The notes under the pieces are model-generated. The model saw only the letters and a list, made by a program, of their open reading frames with translations, did not search any database and had not been told where the DNA came from. Both the position numbers and the translations under genes were made by a program. From an uncultured Methylomonas sp. (GTDB lineage: Bacteria; Pseudomonadota; Gammaproteobacteria; Methylococcales; Methylomonadaceae), in the NCBI GenBank assembly GCA_936941155.1, contig CAKZJE010000089.1, forward strand, positions 36,217-100,216: a stretch of DNA of 64,000 bases. The letters run 5' to 3'. This document shows, one piece after another, positions 1 to 7,438 of this stretch. The number at the start of each line of letters is the position of its first letter. Within the stretch, counting starts at the first letter, position 1.

Positions 1-1311
1 TGCGGCATGACAGTTTACGATTATTGTCACGTCGGACATGCACGGGTGATGGTGGTTTTCGACACGGTAGCACGTTATTTTCGCCAGCAAGGGTATGAAT
101 TAACGTATGTTCGCAACATCACCGACATTGACGATAAAATTATTTATCGTGCCAATGAAAACGGCGAAGAATTTAACGCCTTAACGGAGCGTTTTATTGA
201 TGCAATGCACGAAGACGAACGCGCATTAAACGTGTTGCCAGTTGATATTGAACCCAAAGCCACAACGCATATCGCTGAAATTATTGCCATTATTGAAAAA
301 TTGATTGCGAACGGTTTTGCTTATGTGGGTAAAAATGGCGACGTGTTTTATGCGGTGACTAAGTTTGAGAATTATGGGCAATTATCCGGTAAAAAACTGG
401 ATGAATTGCAAGCCGGTGAGCGCGTTGACGTGGATGAGGCGAAAAACAATCCACTGGATTTTGTCTTATGGAAAATGGCGAAAGAAAACGAGCCGTTTTG
501 GGAATCGCCTTGGGGCAACGGTCGTCCGGGTTGGCATATTGAATGCTCGGCGATGTCCACTTGCTGCTTAGGCAATCATTTTGATATTCACGGCGGCGGG
601 ATGGATTTGCAATTTCCGCATCATGAAAATGAAATTGCCCAATCCGAAGGCGCGACCGGTGAAAAGTTTGTCAATTTGTGGATGCACAACGGTTTTGTGC
701 GAATTAATGAAGAAAAAATGTCGAAATCGCTGGGCAATTTTTTCACCGTGCGCGAAGTGTTGAAACAATATCGTCCTGAAATTATTCGATTTTTTATTCT
801 CTCCAGTCATTATCGCAGTCCGTTAAATTATTCCGATGAACAATTAAACGAAGCACATGCCGCTTTAACACGGCTTTACACGGCATTGCGCGGTGTTGAA
901 ATCGTTGATTCTGATATTGATACGGATTATAAAACTCGTTTTGAAGATGCAATGAATGATGATTTTAATACGCCAGTTGCGTTAGCGGTTCTGTTTGATT
1001 GTGCAAGAGAATTGAATAAAGTTAAAGATTCTGATGCTACGCAAGCGGCTGTTTTAGCAAAAACTTTAACTGCGCTGGCAAGTATTTTGGGATTGTTGCA
1101 AGATGATTCTGAAAACTTTTTAAAAGGTGGCGAAATTTCGAATAATGGCTTATCGAATGAAGAAGTTGAACAACAAATTCAGGCGCGTTTGGATGCGAAA
1201 GCGGCTAAAAACTGGGCAGAAGCGGATAGAATCCGTGAAAATTTGAAACAGCAGGGCGTGATTTTGGAAGATATGCCAGGCAATAAAACCAGTTGGCGGC
1301 GGGAAGGTTAA
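1..1311 (+). CDS. cysS: Cysteinyl-tRNA synthetase, 5'-truncated by the window edge
   Basis: Class I aminoacyl-tRNA synthetase that charges tRNA-Cys in the cytosol. The open frame enters from the left edge (Cys-Gly-Met-Thr-Val), so roughly the first 27 residues, judged against the E. coli enzyme, lie outside the window. The ATG at position 7 is therefore internal. Seen: the HIGH-like signature HVGH just after the edge, the KMSKS motif in [12 protein letters not shown] near nt 709-745, and the zinc-site context IECS and FPHHENE. The C-terminal part ends in SWRREG. The last codons and the sequence after the stop are duplicated at 1949-2024, and a decayed second tail lies at 2714-2803, so the 3' end of this gene has been a repeated insertion point for TA genes. 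Confidence 0.97.
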   Translation, partial: CGMTVYDYCHVGHARVMVVFDTVARYFRQQGYELTYVRNITDIDDKIIYRANENGEEFNALTERFIDAMHEDERALNVLPVDIEPKATTHIAEIIAIIEKLIANGFAYVGKNGDVFYAVTKFENYGQLSGKKLDELQAGERVDVDEAKNNPLDFVLWKMAKENEPFWESPWGNGRPGWHIECSAMSTCCLGNHFDIHGGGMDLQFPHHENEIAQSEGATGEKFVNLWMHNGFVRINEEKMSKSLGNFFTVREVLKQYRPEIIRFFILSSHYRSPLNYSDEQLNEAHAALTRLYTALRGVEIVDSDIDTDYKTRFEDAMNDDFNTPVALAVLFDCARELNKVKDSDATQAAVLAKTLTALASILGLLQDDSENFLKGGEISNNGLSNEEVEQQIQARLDAKAAKNWAEADRIRENLKQQGVILEDMPGNKTSWRREG

Positions 1312-1355
1312 GTCTAAAAATTCAGAGGTATTATTATGTTGCACAATCAAACGCG
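1280..1355 (+). repeat. Direct repeat, left copy (cysS end plus antitoxin start)
   Basis: A 76-bp segment covering the last cysS codons, the 25-bp spacer and the first codons of an antitoxin-like reading frame. The first 59 bp (1280-1338) are identical to 1949-2007, and the remaining 17 bp carry three mismatches. In this copy the frame beginning at ATG 1336 is cut short by a TAG after 13 codons. The two copies bracket hicAB exactly. Confidence 0.93.
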
Positions 1356-1369
1356 CCGCCGAATAGTTA

Positions 1370-1552
1370 ATGAATAGCAAAACGCTGATTAAATTGTTGG
1401 AACAAGATGGCTGGGTACTGGTGCGAATTAAAGGTTCGCATCATCAGTTCAAGCATGAGACTAAAAAAGGATTAGTGACAATCAAGCATCCCGATAGTGA
1501 TATTCCCAAAGGCACACTCCATAGTATTTATAAACAGGCAGGTTGGAAATGA
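1370..1552 (+). CDS. hicA: HicA-type toxin, mRNA interferase
   Basis: Small basic toxin of 60 residues, expected to cleave mRNA or tmRNA in the cytosol. It has the compact HicA double-stranded-RNA-binding-like fold signature: an N-terminal helix (KTLIKLLEQDGW), then VRIKGSHHQFKH, where His24 is the expected catalytic residue, then a C-terminal PKGTLHSIYKQAGW helix. The length is normal for the family. The stop overlaps the hicB start by ATGA (1549-1552), so the pair is translationally coupled with the toxin first, as usual for hicAB. The pair sits inside a 76-bp direct duplication of the cysS end. Confidence 0.9.
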   Translation: MNSKTLIKLLEQDGWVLVRIKGSHHQFKHETKKGLVTIKHPDSDIPKGTLHSIYKQAGWK

Positions 1553-1941
1553 AATTTACGGTTGTATTACACTCAGATGATGGTCAACATTATGGTGTCA
1601 CTGTTCCTGATTTAGCCGGTTGTTTTTCAGCAGGCGATAGCATAGAAGAGGCATTGGATTCTGTGAAAGAGGCGATTGAGCTGCATTTAGAAGGTTTGCT
1701 GGAAGAAGAGCTGGCGATGCCGTCAATCAGTCCGATTTATCAGCATCAGGCTAATCCTGATTATGCTGAGGGTATTTGGGCGATTGTTGAAGTGGATACG
1801 GCTGTTTTTGAGGAGGGTATCGAAGAGGTGGCTATCGCTTTGCCTAAGTCGTTGTTAAAGCGGATTGATGATTATACTCGCTTGAAACATGTTACCCGTT
1901 CCGGTTTTTTAGCAGAAGCAGCTCGGATTGCCATGCGTTAA
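1549..1941 (+). CDS. hicB: HicB-type antitoxin with C-terminal DNA-binding helix-loop
   Basis: Antitoxin partner of hicA, 130 residues from the ATG at 1549. A TTG two codons upstream is possible but less likely. The N-terminal half is the HicB partial RNase H fold (MKFTVVLHSDDGQHYGVTVP, DLAGCFSAGDSIEEALDSV, then EAIELHLE). The C-terminal half, about residues 92-130, reads as a ribbon-helix-helix segment (VAIALPKSLLKRIDDYTR and the SGFLAEAARIA helix), which would bind the operator and autoregulate the pair. It neutralises HicA by direct binding. Confidence 0.9.
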   Translation: MKFTVVLHSDDGQHYGVTVPDLAGCFSAGDSIEEALDSVKEAIELHLEGLLEEELAMPSISPIYQHQANPDYAEGIWAIVEVDTAVFEEGIEEVAIALPKSLLKRIDDYTRLKHVTRSGFLAEAARIAMR

Positions 1942-1948
1942 AAATAGT

Positions 1949-2024
1949 GCAATAAAACCAGTTGGCGGCGGGAAGGTTAAGTCTAAAAATTCAGAGGTAT
2001 TATTATGCTGAACAATCAAACCCG
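1949..2024 (+). repeat. Direct repeat, right copy (cysS end plus antitoxin start)
   Basis: Right copy of the duplication, matching 1280-1355. It includes the cysS terminal codons out of their gene context, the spacer, and the real start of the next antitoxin gene at 2005. The simplest reading is that the original order was cysS-antitoxin-PIN toxin and that hicAB entered with duplication of the junction. Confidence 0.93.
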
Positions 2025-2277
2025 ATGGACAGTTTCTGTTTCAAAGGAAACAGATAGAGCTTTGCGAGGTTTTTTAACTGAGCGCGGCATGAAAAAAGGC
2101 GATATTTCTAAGTTTATTGAGGAAGCGGTAAAAAAGAGGATTTTTGAGCAAACTTTAGCGCAGACGCGGGAAAAACTTGCGGATATACCTTGCGATGATT
2201 TGCAAGCTATGATTGATGAAGCCAGTCAAGTTGTGCGCAATGAAATGCACGGTGAATTTGTTGGAGGCGTTGCCTAA
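2005..2277 (+). CDS. Ribbon-helix-helix antitoxin of a PIN-toxin module
   Basis: Protein of 90 residues. Residues 8-50 (WTVSVSKETDRALRGFLTE, then KKGDISKFIEEAVKKRIFE) look like a ribbon-helix-helix DNA-binding domain of the MetJ/CopG/ParD type. The charged C-terminal half would wrap the toxin. The stop and the next start share one base (TAATG at 2275-2279), the usual coupling of antitoxin-first TA pairs. The leader upstream of its ATG is the duplicated cysS-tail segment. I infer that it represses its own promoter and inhibits the PIN protein. No specific family symbol is justified. Confidence 0.82.
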   Translation: MLNNQTRWTVSVSKETDRALRGFLTERGMKKGDISKFIEEAVKKRIFEQTLAQTREKLADIPCDDLQAMIDEASQVVRNEMHGEFVGGVA

Positions 2278-2690
2278 TGTTGGTGGTATTGGATACGAAT
2301 ATTCTTATCAGTGCCTTGTTGATTCCAACCTCACAGCCAGCGCAGCTTGTTACGCACTGGCAAAATGACCGATTTAGTCTTTTAACAGCTCTTCCGCAAA
2401 TAGAAGAGATGATGCGAGTGACTCGTTATCCTAAAATTAAAGAGCGCATTTCTCCTGCGCTAACTGGACGTTTGATTAATCAGTTACGCGATTTAGCTGT
2501 TATCGTGAAACAGTTACCTGTGGTTGATGTTTCACCTGACCCTTACGACAATTATTTGTTGTCAATTGCAGTAGGTGGACAGGCGGATTATTTGGTGACA
2601 GGCGATAAGCGGGATTTATTATTTATCAAAAAATATGCAGGAACTGCGATTGTTTCAGTAAGCGATTTTTTGATGCAAACAAAATTATAA
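2277..2690 (+). CDS. PIN-domain toxin, putative ribonuclease
   Basis: Protein of 137 residues with the PIN nuclease pattern: N-terminal VVLDTNILISALL (first acidic residue), a central acidic helix with PQIEEMMRV, and DPYDNYLLSIA followed by QADYLVTGDKRDLL (the conserved D-N and GD acidic cluster). It resembles the 'putative toxin-antitoxin system toxin component, PIN family' group, which cleaves RNA with Mg2+. It is coupled to the preceding antitoxin by a one-base overlap. Immediately downstream is a degraded copy of the cysS C-terminus, so the module is enclosed by cysS-tail sequence on both sides. Confidence 0.88.
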   Translation: MLVVLDTNILISALLIPTSQPAQLVTHWQNDRFSLLTALPQIEEMMRVTRYPKIKERISPALTGRLINQLRDLAVIVKQLPVVDVSPDPYDNYLLSIAVGGQADYLVTGDKRDLLFIKKYAGTAIVSVSDFLMQTKL

Positions 2691-2713
2691 ACAAAAAAAG
2701 TGATAGAAAAACG

Positions 2714-2803
2714 GAAGCTGATAGGATTAGAGAAAGTTTGAAATAGCAAGGTGTCGTTTTATAAAATATTGCTGATGGAAAAATCACTTGGCGGCGGGAA
2801 TAA
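2714..2803 (+). pseudogene. Decayed second copy of the cysS 3' end
   Basis: Reading from 2714 gives EADRIRESLK, stop, QGVVL, stop, NIADGKITWRRE, stop. The live cysS ends [19 protein letters not shown] and then [11 protein letters not shown]. The match runs over about 30 codons with silent and conservative changes plus two in-frame stops, so this is a diverged, inactivated cysS tail and not a recent copy. It may be the original resident end, displaced when a TA module arrived carrying its own cysS end, or a leftover of an earlier event. It has no start codon or other cysS domains. Confidence 0.85.
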
Positions 2804-2810
2804 CTCAAAT

Positions 2811-2839
2811 GACTGGAAATCTTTTAAGAACTTCCAGTC
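2811..2839 (-). terminator. Hairpin at the 3' end of the minus-strand secreted-protein gene
   Basis: Stem GACTGGAA / TTCCAGTC around a core containing CTTTTAAG. It lies 13 bases beyond the stop of the minus-strand gene at 2853. There is no clear T-run on the minus strand. It belongs to the recurring gene-end hairpin family described in the findings and shares CCAGTCGTGAAAA with the copy after the restriction-modification gene. Confidence 0.6.
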
Positions 2840-2852
2840 GTGAAAAGGGAAA

Positions 2853-3194
2853 TTAGTTAGCATCCCAAGATTTTTGGTCGTAACCTAATGCGCTTGCCGC
2901 ATCTTGCTCAGCTTTACTTAATTGCGCCCAGTTTTTATTTTCTGATGCAGGTTCTTGAGCTTTGTCACCGTGCCATTTTTTAGCATCCCAACCCAGCACA
3001 GCCCACAGTTTTTGTTCATCAGCGGACATTTTATTCCAGTCCTGAGCATTCCAGAACTTTTCTACATCACCTGTAGGTTTACGAACACCGGCCTTAGCGT
3101 CAGCAGCAGCGGGGGCGGTAGGAACTGCCGCAGGTGCTGCAAAAGCCCAAGAAGCAGTCATTGATAATACAAATGCAAGAGCTAGTTTTTTCAT
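2853..3194 (-). CDS. Small secreted protein with two tryptophan-framed repeats
   Basis: A 113-residue protein with a clear signal peptide (MKKLALAFVLSMTASWAFA, cleavage after AFA near residue 19) and a short Ala/Pro-rich linker. Two 23-residue repeats follow at about 52-74 and 88-110. Both start [DN]W, contain S-x-x-E-Q and LG[WY]D-x-K and end in W, with no insertions between them. The mature protein should be periplasmic or extracellular. I do not know its function. The regular W...EQ...LG...W pattern suggests a small binding or scaffold module. The gene is transcribed against its neighbours and ends in a hairpin. Confidence 0.85.
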   Translation of the reverse strand: MKKLALAFVLSMTASWAFAAPAAVPTAPAAADAKAGVRKPTGDVEKFWNAQDWNKMSADEQKLWAVLGWDAKKWHGDKAQEPASENKNWAQLSKAEQDAASALGYDQKSWDAN

Positions 3195-3360
3195 AAAGTT
3201 CTCCGTTATTGATTAAAAATTAACGCTGTTTTACATGCACAGCGGTGATTAATTACATGGTTTTTTTATGTGTTTGTAAATAGTTACAAATGTTTAATAC
3301 GTTACAATACATAACGAACTCCACTCAATCACATGACAATATAAATTCACTTTTTTTGAC

Positions 3361-3403
3361 AATTAATATCTTGCAAGCCATCAAGCCATAAAATCAACAG
3401 CAT
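3361..3403 (+). repeat. Direct repeat left of brnTA
   Basis: A 43-bp segment that matches 3917-3958 with seven substitutions, all transitions, and one single-base gap. The shared core includes CCATCAA and AAAATCAAC. It ends 13 bp before the brnT start. With its partner it brackets the TA pair. Confidence 0.75.
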
Positions 3404-3416
3404 AAGATAACCTGAC

Positions 3417-3701
3417 ATGAAATTTGAATGGGATGAAAACAAAAATCAACTCAACATTCGCAAACACGGAATCAACTTTCGTGATGCAGCCTATGTATTT
3501 TCAGACCCATTTGCGTTAAACATTCCCGATGACGAACATTCCAACAATGAAGAACGCTGGCTGCTATTGGGACAAAATCTAAATGAACAAGTGTTATTAG
3601 TCGTGCATACTTTTCGTTGCGGCGATGTCATTAGAATCATTTCAGCCAGAAAAGCAACTGCCAACGAAAAAGCAACTTACTTAAAGAGATTACGAAAATG
3701 A
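3417..3701 (+). CDS. brnT: BrnT-family toxin
   Basis: A 94-residue protein of the BrnT ribonuclease toxin family, a RelE-like fold. Diagnostic pieces: N-terminal MKFEWDENKNQLNIRKHGI, then FRDAAYVFSDP, the central EERWLLLGQ, and C-terminal IRIISARKATANEKATY. Family knowledge: BrnT cleaves RNA and is held inactive by BrnA, and the BrnTA complex represses its own promoter. The start of the downstream antitoxin overlaps the stop by ATGA (3698-3701), giving toxin-first coupling. Confidence 0.93.
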   Translation: MKFEWDENKNQLNIRKHGINFRDAAYVFSDPFALNIPDDEHSNNEERWLLLGQNLNEQVLLVVHTFRCGDVIRIISARKATANEKATYLKRLRK

Positions 3702-3901
3702 AAGAAGAATACGACTTTTCTAATGCAGAACAAGGCAAGTTCTATACTCCAATTGAAGAAATTGAATTACCGATTTATTTAGATAAAGATATACTCGACT
3801 TCTTAAGTCAAAAATGCCAATTAACGCAAATTAATCTACAAACGTTGGTGAATGATTTAATTCGTAAAGACATTGAAATTGCTCGGCGTGTAGCTTTATA
3901 A
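3698..3901 (+). CDS. brnA: BrnA-like antitoxin
   Basis: A 67-residue antitoxin beginning MKEEYDFSNAEQGKFYTPIE, the usual BrnA/CopG-type N-terminus that contacts the toxin. A short ribbon-helix-helix segment follows (IELPIYLDKDILDFLSQK and INLQTLVNDLIRKDIEIA). It is coupled to brnT by a four-base overlap. It is expected to neutralise BrnT and repress the pair. Confidence 0.88.
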   Translation: MKEEYDFSNAEQGKFYTPIEEIELPIYLDKDILDFLSQKCQLTQINLQTLVNDLIRKDIEIARRVAL

Positions 3902-3916
3902 ATTGGCTTTTTTAAG

Positions 3917-3958
3917 AATTAACACCCTGCAAACCATCAAATCACAAAATCAACGCAT
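3917..3958 (+). repeat. Direct repeat right of brnTA
   Basis: The 42-bp partner of 3361-3403. It starts 16 bases after the brnA stop. The two copies enclose only the TA pair, as with the other TA modules in this window. Confidence 0.75.
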
Positions 3959-4011
3959 TGTTGGAAAATAAGACGAGCATTCTCACGCTTGCAGCGAAAT
4001 AGGAAAAACTT

Positions 4012-4602
4012 ATGATTACCCAACTTTCCCAACTTGATTTAAACAAAACCTACAGTTACGCCGATTATTTAACTTGGCAACTTGATGAAATGGTCGAACT
4101 AATCAAAGGTAAAATCATGCTGATGCCACCTGCGCCCAATTTAAAACACCAACGCATTTCGGCAGATATAAATGGCATGTTTTATAATTTTTTTAAAACT
4201 AAGAAATGTCAGTTTTTTGCCGCGCCGTTTGATGTGCGATTATATGACCGTAAAAAGTCCATTTTAGCCAATAAAGAAATTTTCACGGTTGTCCAACCAG
4301 ACTTATGCGTTATATGTAATCCTGAATTTTTAGATGAGCAAGGCTGTAACGGCGCACCGGATTGGATTATTGAAATTTTGTCGAAAGGCAACTCAAAAAG
4401 AGAACTGCAAACCAAATATGAACTTTATCAGGAAACAGGCGTGATGGAATATTGGCTGGTCTATCCTTATGAACAAACTGTGCATCAATTTGTTTTAGAA
4501 AACGGTTTGTATCAACTTAAAAAAATGTACACCACTGACGATATTGCCGTGCCTTTTCTATTTCCCACTTTAGCGATTGAAGTGAACGAAATATTTTCAT
4601 AA
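4012..4602 (+). CDS. Uma2-family (DUF820) putative endonuclease
   Basis: A 196-residue protein of the Uma2/DUF820 family, a PD-(D/E)XK-like nuclease fold very common in cyanobacteria and some filamentous bacteria. Seen: YTYADYLTW-like start, VELIKGKIMLMPPAP, then KHQRISADI, VQPDLCVIC, APDWIIEILSKGNSKRELQ and the closing YELYQETGVMEYWLV. The VQPDL aspartate and the IIEILS glutamate are the expected metal-binding positions. The biological role of the family is not settled. A second, diverged member lies 119 bp downstream, so this is a dispersed-family pair and not a tandem duplicate. Confidence 0.88.
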   Translation: MITQLSQLDLNKTYSYADYLTWQLDEMVELIKGKIMLMPPAPNLKHQRISADINGMFYNFFKTKKCQFFAAPFDVRLYDRKKSILANKEIFTVVQPDLCVICNPEFLDEQGCNGAPDWIIEILSKGNSKRELQTKYELYQETGVMEYWLVYPYEQTVHQFVLENGLYQLKKMYTTDDIAVPFLFPTLAIEVNEIFS

Positions 4603-4721
4603 ATTGAAGACAAAATTGTGCTATGCAACAGCGGGTTGTGAAAATTTAAAAGCGCGACATGCAATTGCAGAAACATATTAAACACATTACCTGACGATTC
4701 ACTGTTAAAAGAGAAATTATT

Positions 4722-5288
4722 ATGGCAGCAGCATTTCCACAAAAACATTCTATTACTGTCAACGAATGGCAAAAAATGGTAGCGGCAAACGTTTTTTCAC
4801 CCAAAAGCCGTATTGAATTAATTAACGGAGAAATTTTAGAAATGCCCCCGATTGGATTTAATCATGCAGGTCATGTAAAACGATTAACGCGGTTATTTGC
4901 TCCTTTAGTCATGGAAAAAGCCATTATCAGCGTACAAGACCCGCTACAACTGGGCGATTTATCTGAACCCCAGCCCGATTTCATGTTGCTACGTCCTGAT
5001 GCAGATTTTTATACTACCCGTCATCCGCAAGCCGAAGATGTGTTGTTGCTGGTAGAGGTTGCAGAGAGTTCTTTAAATTATGACCGTGAACGAAAACAAC
5101 GATTCTATGCCATGTTTGGGATTCCTGAATATTGGTTGATTAATTTAAATAATGAAAGCTTGGAAGTTTATCGGCAACCGTTGGCAGAAAGTTATGCAGA
5201 AAAATCAACATTATATTATGGTGAAACACTGATTTTGTCACAGCTTGACGATATTGCGGTGAATACAGCTGCTATTTTGAGTCAATAG
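4722..5288 (+). CDS. Second Uma2-family (DUF820) putative endonuclease
   Basis: A 188-residue protein with the same fold signature as its neighbour but different sequence: IELINGEILEMPPIGFNHA, EPQPDFMLLRPD, LLLVEVAESSLNYDRERK and YAMFGIPEYWLINL. The aspartate in PQPDF and the glutamate in LVEVA are the expected active-site residues. The strong divergence from the upstream member suggests independent acquisition. The 168 bp that follow hold no supported gene. Short open stretches (for example 5352-5453, ending in HLKFLIRIE) could be remnants, but I cannot assign them. Confidence 0.88.
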   Translation: MAAAFPQKHSITVNEWQKMVAANVFSPKSRIELINGEILEMPPIGFNHAGHVKRLTRLFAPLVMEKAIISVQDPLQLGDLSEPQPDFMLLRPDADFYTTRHPQAEDVLLLVEVAESSLNYDRERKQRFYAMFGIPEYWLINLNNESLEVYRQPLAESYAEKSTLYYGETLILSQLDDIAVNTAAILSQ

Positions 5289-5456
5289 TGCAGTATTTAT
5301 AAAAAGCAAAAACGGAAGAGCGTAATAAAGCAGTAAAAGCATTTCGGCAATATGTGGTACAACAACTTAACTGTAAGCTTTCAATTTATAAAAGTTGATG
5401 TCAAAGATGACGACATTGACGAACACCTCAAATTTTTAATCAGAATAGAATAAGCA

Positions 5457-6083
5457 ATGGAAATCAAAGACAAATCAATCGACGTTTTTTTAAACGAACT
5501 CGCCAGCAAATCAGCAACACCCGGCGGCGGCAGCGCGGCAGCCGTGATGGGCGCACAATCCGCAGCTCTAACAAGCATGGTGTGTAACTTAACCATCGGC
5601 AAGCCTAAATACGCCGAAGTTGAAACGCAAATGCAGGATTTATTAGCAAAATCTGAAAACTTACGGCAGGTTTTAATTGGCATGATTAAAGCCGATGTCG
5701 ATGTTTTTGACCGCTTAATGGCGTGTTATGGCATGGCAAAAGAAACCGATGAGGAAAAAACCGCGCGAAGTGCCGCGATTCAAAGTGTTTTAAAAGAAGC
5801 CACAGAAGTGCCGTTAGCCTGTGCAAAAGCGTGTGCCGAGGCGATTACCTTAAGTCGGATTGCAGCAGATAAAGGCAACACGGCGGTAATTAGCGATGCG
5901 GGCGTGGCGGTGATGGCAGGTTATGCGGGTTTAAAAAGTGCAGCTTTGAATGTTTACATCAATGCAGGTAGCTTAAAAGACAGAGAGTTTGCCGAAACCA
6001 AGTTAGCGCAACTGGCTGAAATTCTTCACAATGCAGATGTTTCCACTGAAGAAGTTTATCAGTTGGTTAAAAACAAGTTATAA
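5457..6083 (+). CDS. Methenyltetrahydrofolate cyclohydrolase, FTCD-C/FchA family
   Basis: A 208-residue all-helical cyclodeaminase/cyclohydrolase family protein. The family signature is the N-terminal ATPGGGSAAAVMGAQSAAL. Later helices carry VDVFDRLMACYGMAK and the C-terminal AALNVYINAGSLKD. The stand-alone form (FchA) converts 5,10-methenyl-THF to 10-formyl-THF. The C-terminal domain of mammalian FTCD releases ammonia from formimino-THF. With no formiminotransferase beside it, a one-carbon folate role is the better guess. A strong hairpin terminator follows, so it looks monocistronic. Confidence 0.88.
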   Translation: MEIKDKSIDVFLNELASKSATPGGGSAAAVMGAQSAALTSMVCNLTIGKPKYAEVETQMQDLLAKSENLRQVLIGMIKADVDVFDRLMACYGMAKETDEEKTARSAAIQSVLKEATEVPLACAKACAEAITLSRIAADKGNTAVISDAGVAVMAGYAGLKSAALNVYINAGSLKDREFAETKLAQLAEILHNADVSTEEVYQLVKNKL

Positions 6084-6096
6084 AGTTCGCTTTCAG

Positions 6097-6130
6097 ACCT
6101 GACAGGTTTTTAAAGCCTGTCAGGTTTTTT
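6097..6130 (+). terminator. Rho-independent terminator after the folate gene
   Basis: Perfect stem ACCTGACAGG / CCTGTCAGGT with a TTTTTAAAG loop, followed by a T-run, 13 bases after the stop codon. Member of the gene-end hairpin family. Confidence 0.85.
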
Positions 6131-6150
6131 CTTTTGAGAAAAACGCCACC

Positions 6151-7410
6151 ATGTTAAAAAAAGCGGTTCTGATTTCCACTTGTGCTTTTCTGTTGTCCGG
6201 CTGTTTCGGATTAGGCAAAGGTGTAACCGAAGCTTTTTTAGAAAGCCAAACCAAAAACGATACGCGCTTGTGTGAGGTTTGGGGCACGGAATTCAGCGGC
6301 ATCGAGCCTTATCTGCACAAAGATAATGGCAAAATGAAAGTGCTGATGATTCACGGCGTGGGCGAGCATTTACCCGGCTATGCCACTGAATTTGCTGAAA
6401 AATTGGCGAAAGTGCTGAATTTAACCGTGATGTCGAAACAGCATAAAAATATTGCTTTGACGGATTCTGCGGATAAATCGAAAAAACTGGGAAATTTGCG
6501 AATTGAGCGTTTTTTGGATAAATCGCAAACTAAAGAGCTGTTATTTTATGAATTAACGTGGTCAGAAATCACTGCCAAGCAAAAGGAAGTGCTGGCGTAT
6601 GATAATTCGGGTGAATATTCGTTTCGGCGGGCGAAAATCAATGATTTGATGAAGAAGTTTTCCAATGACACCGGCCCCGACCCGATTATTTATTTAGGCG
6701 ATAGTAAAAACGCTATTTTAGCGGCATTTGTACAGGCTTTTTGCTGGATGACTAGCGGCGGTTGGGAGCAATTGCCGAAAGAGGGGGCGCAAAGTTGCAG
6801 TTTAAATTCGCTTGCGCCTGTGCAAACCATTGCGCATGACCATTATGCGTTTGTGGCGCATAGTTTAGGCAGTCGGATTACCATTGATGGCTTGCAATTT
6901 ATTGCGGAAAAATTGGGTTCTGCGCAACAGCAAAGTCATTCTGAGGAACAAAAACAGTTGGCGGCGGTGCTGAAAGAGAAGCATATTCCGATTTATATGT
7001 TGTCGAATCAGTTGCCGATGTTGCAATTGGGGCGAAAATTGCCGCAGTTGTATGGAAAAACGGTGGAATATTGTCAGCGCAGTGGGGCGCATTATGCGGA
7101 GCGGATGTTGGCGAAAACGTCGATTATTGCCTTTAGCGATCCGAATGATTTGTTGAGTTATGCGATTCCTGAGAGTTTTGCGGAAAAATATTTAGATTCG
7201 CGCCTTTGTGTTGAGGTGACGAATATCAATATTAATGTGGCGCGGGTGTTTGATGTGTTTGGTTTGGGTGAGGTGGCTAATCCTTTGGATGCGCATATTG
7301 GTTATGATACCGATGATCGGGTGGTGGGGTTGATTGCGAAAGGGATTGGCAATGAAAATACGGCGGATATTGTGAAACAGCGGTGTCGCTGGATTGAGAC
7401 GATTGATTAA
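6151..7410 (+). CDS. Lipoprotein with alpha/beta-hydrolase (lipase-like) domain
   Basis: A 419-residue protein with a type II signal (MLKKAVLISTCAFLLSGC, lipidated Cys18), so it is anchored in the envelope. After a short linker, VLMIHGVGEHLPGYATEFAE gives the first strand and oxyanion region of an alpha/beta hydrolase. YAFVAHSLGSRI carries the nucleophile Ser238 in an AHSLG context. The acid and His are not certain; DPNDLLSYAIP (about 330) and DAHIGYD near the end are candidates. Substrate unknown, possibly an esterase or lipase. It stands alone between a terminator and a DUF2971 gene. Confidence 0.75.
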   Translation: MLKKAVLISTCAFLLSGCFGLGKGVTEAFLESQTKNDTRLCEVWGTEFSGIEPYLHKDNGKMKVLMIHGVGEHLPGYATEFAEKLAKVLNLTVMSKQHKNIALTDSADKSKKLGNLRIERFLDKSQTKELLFYELTWSEITAKQKEVLAYDNSGEYSFRRAKINDLMKKFSNDTGPDPIIYLGDSKNAILAAFVQAFCWMTSGGWEQLPKEGAQSCSLNSLAPVQTIAHDHYAFVAHSLGSRITIDGLQFIAEKLGSAQQQSHSEEQKQLAAVLKEKHIPIYMLSNQLPMLQLGRKLPQLYGKTVEYCQRSGAHYAERMLAKTSIIAFSDPNDLLSYAIPESFAEKYLDSRLCVEVTNININVARVFDVFGLGEVANPLDAHIGYDTDDRVVGLIAKGIGNENTADIVKQRCRWIETID

Positions 7411-7438
7411 ATATTGAAAAATAAACAGGCTGAGATTT

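Noticed and set aside
1280..2024. The cysS duplication as a classic integrative-element att site
   Set aside because: No integrase or recombinase gene lies in or beside the island and the enclosed segment is only two small genes, so a standard element is not supported.
5352..5453. Short 33-residue frame ending HLKFLIRIE before the folate gene
   Set aside because: No ribosome site and no recognisable family. It may be a remnant, but a real gene cannot be supported.
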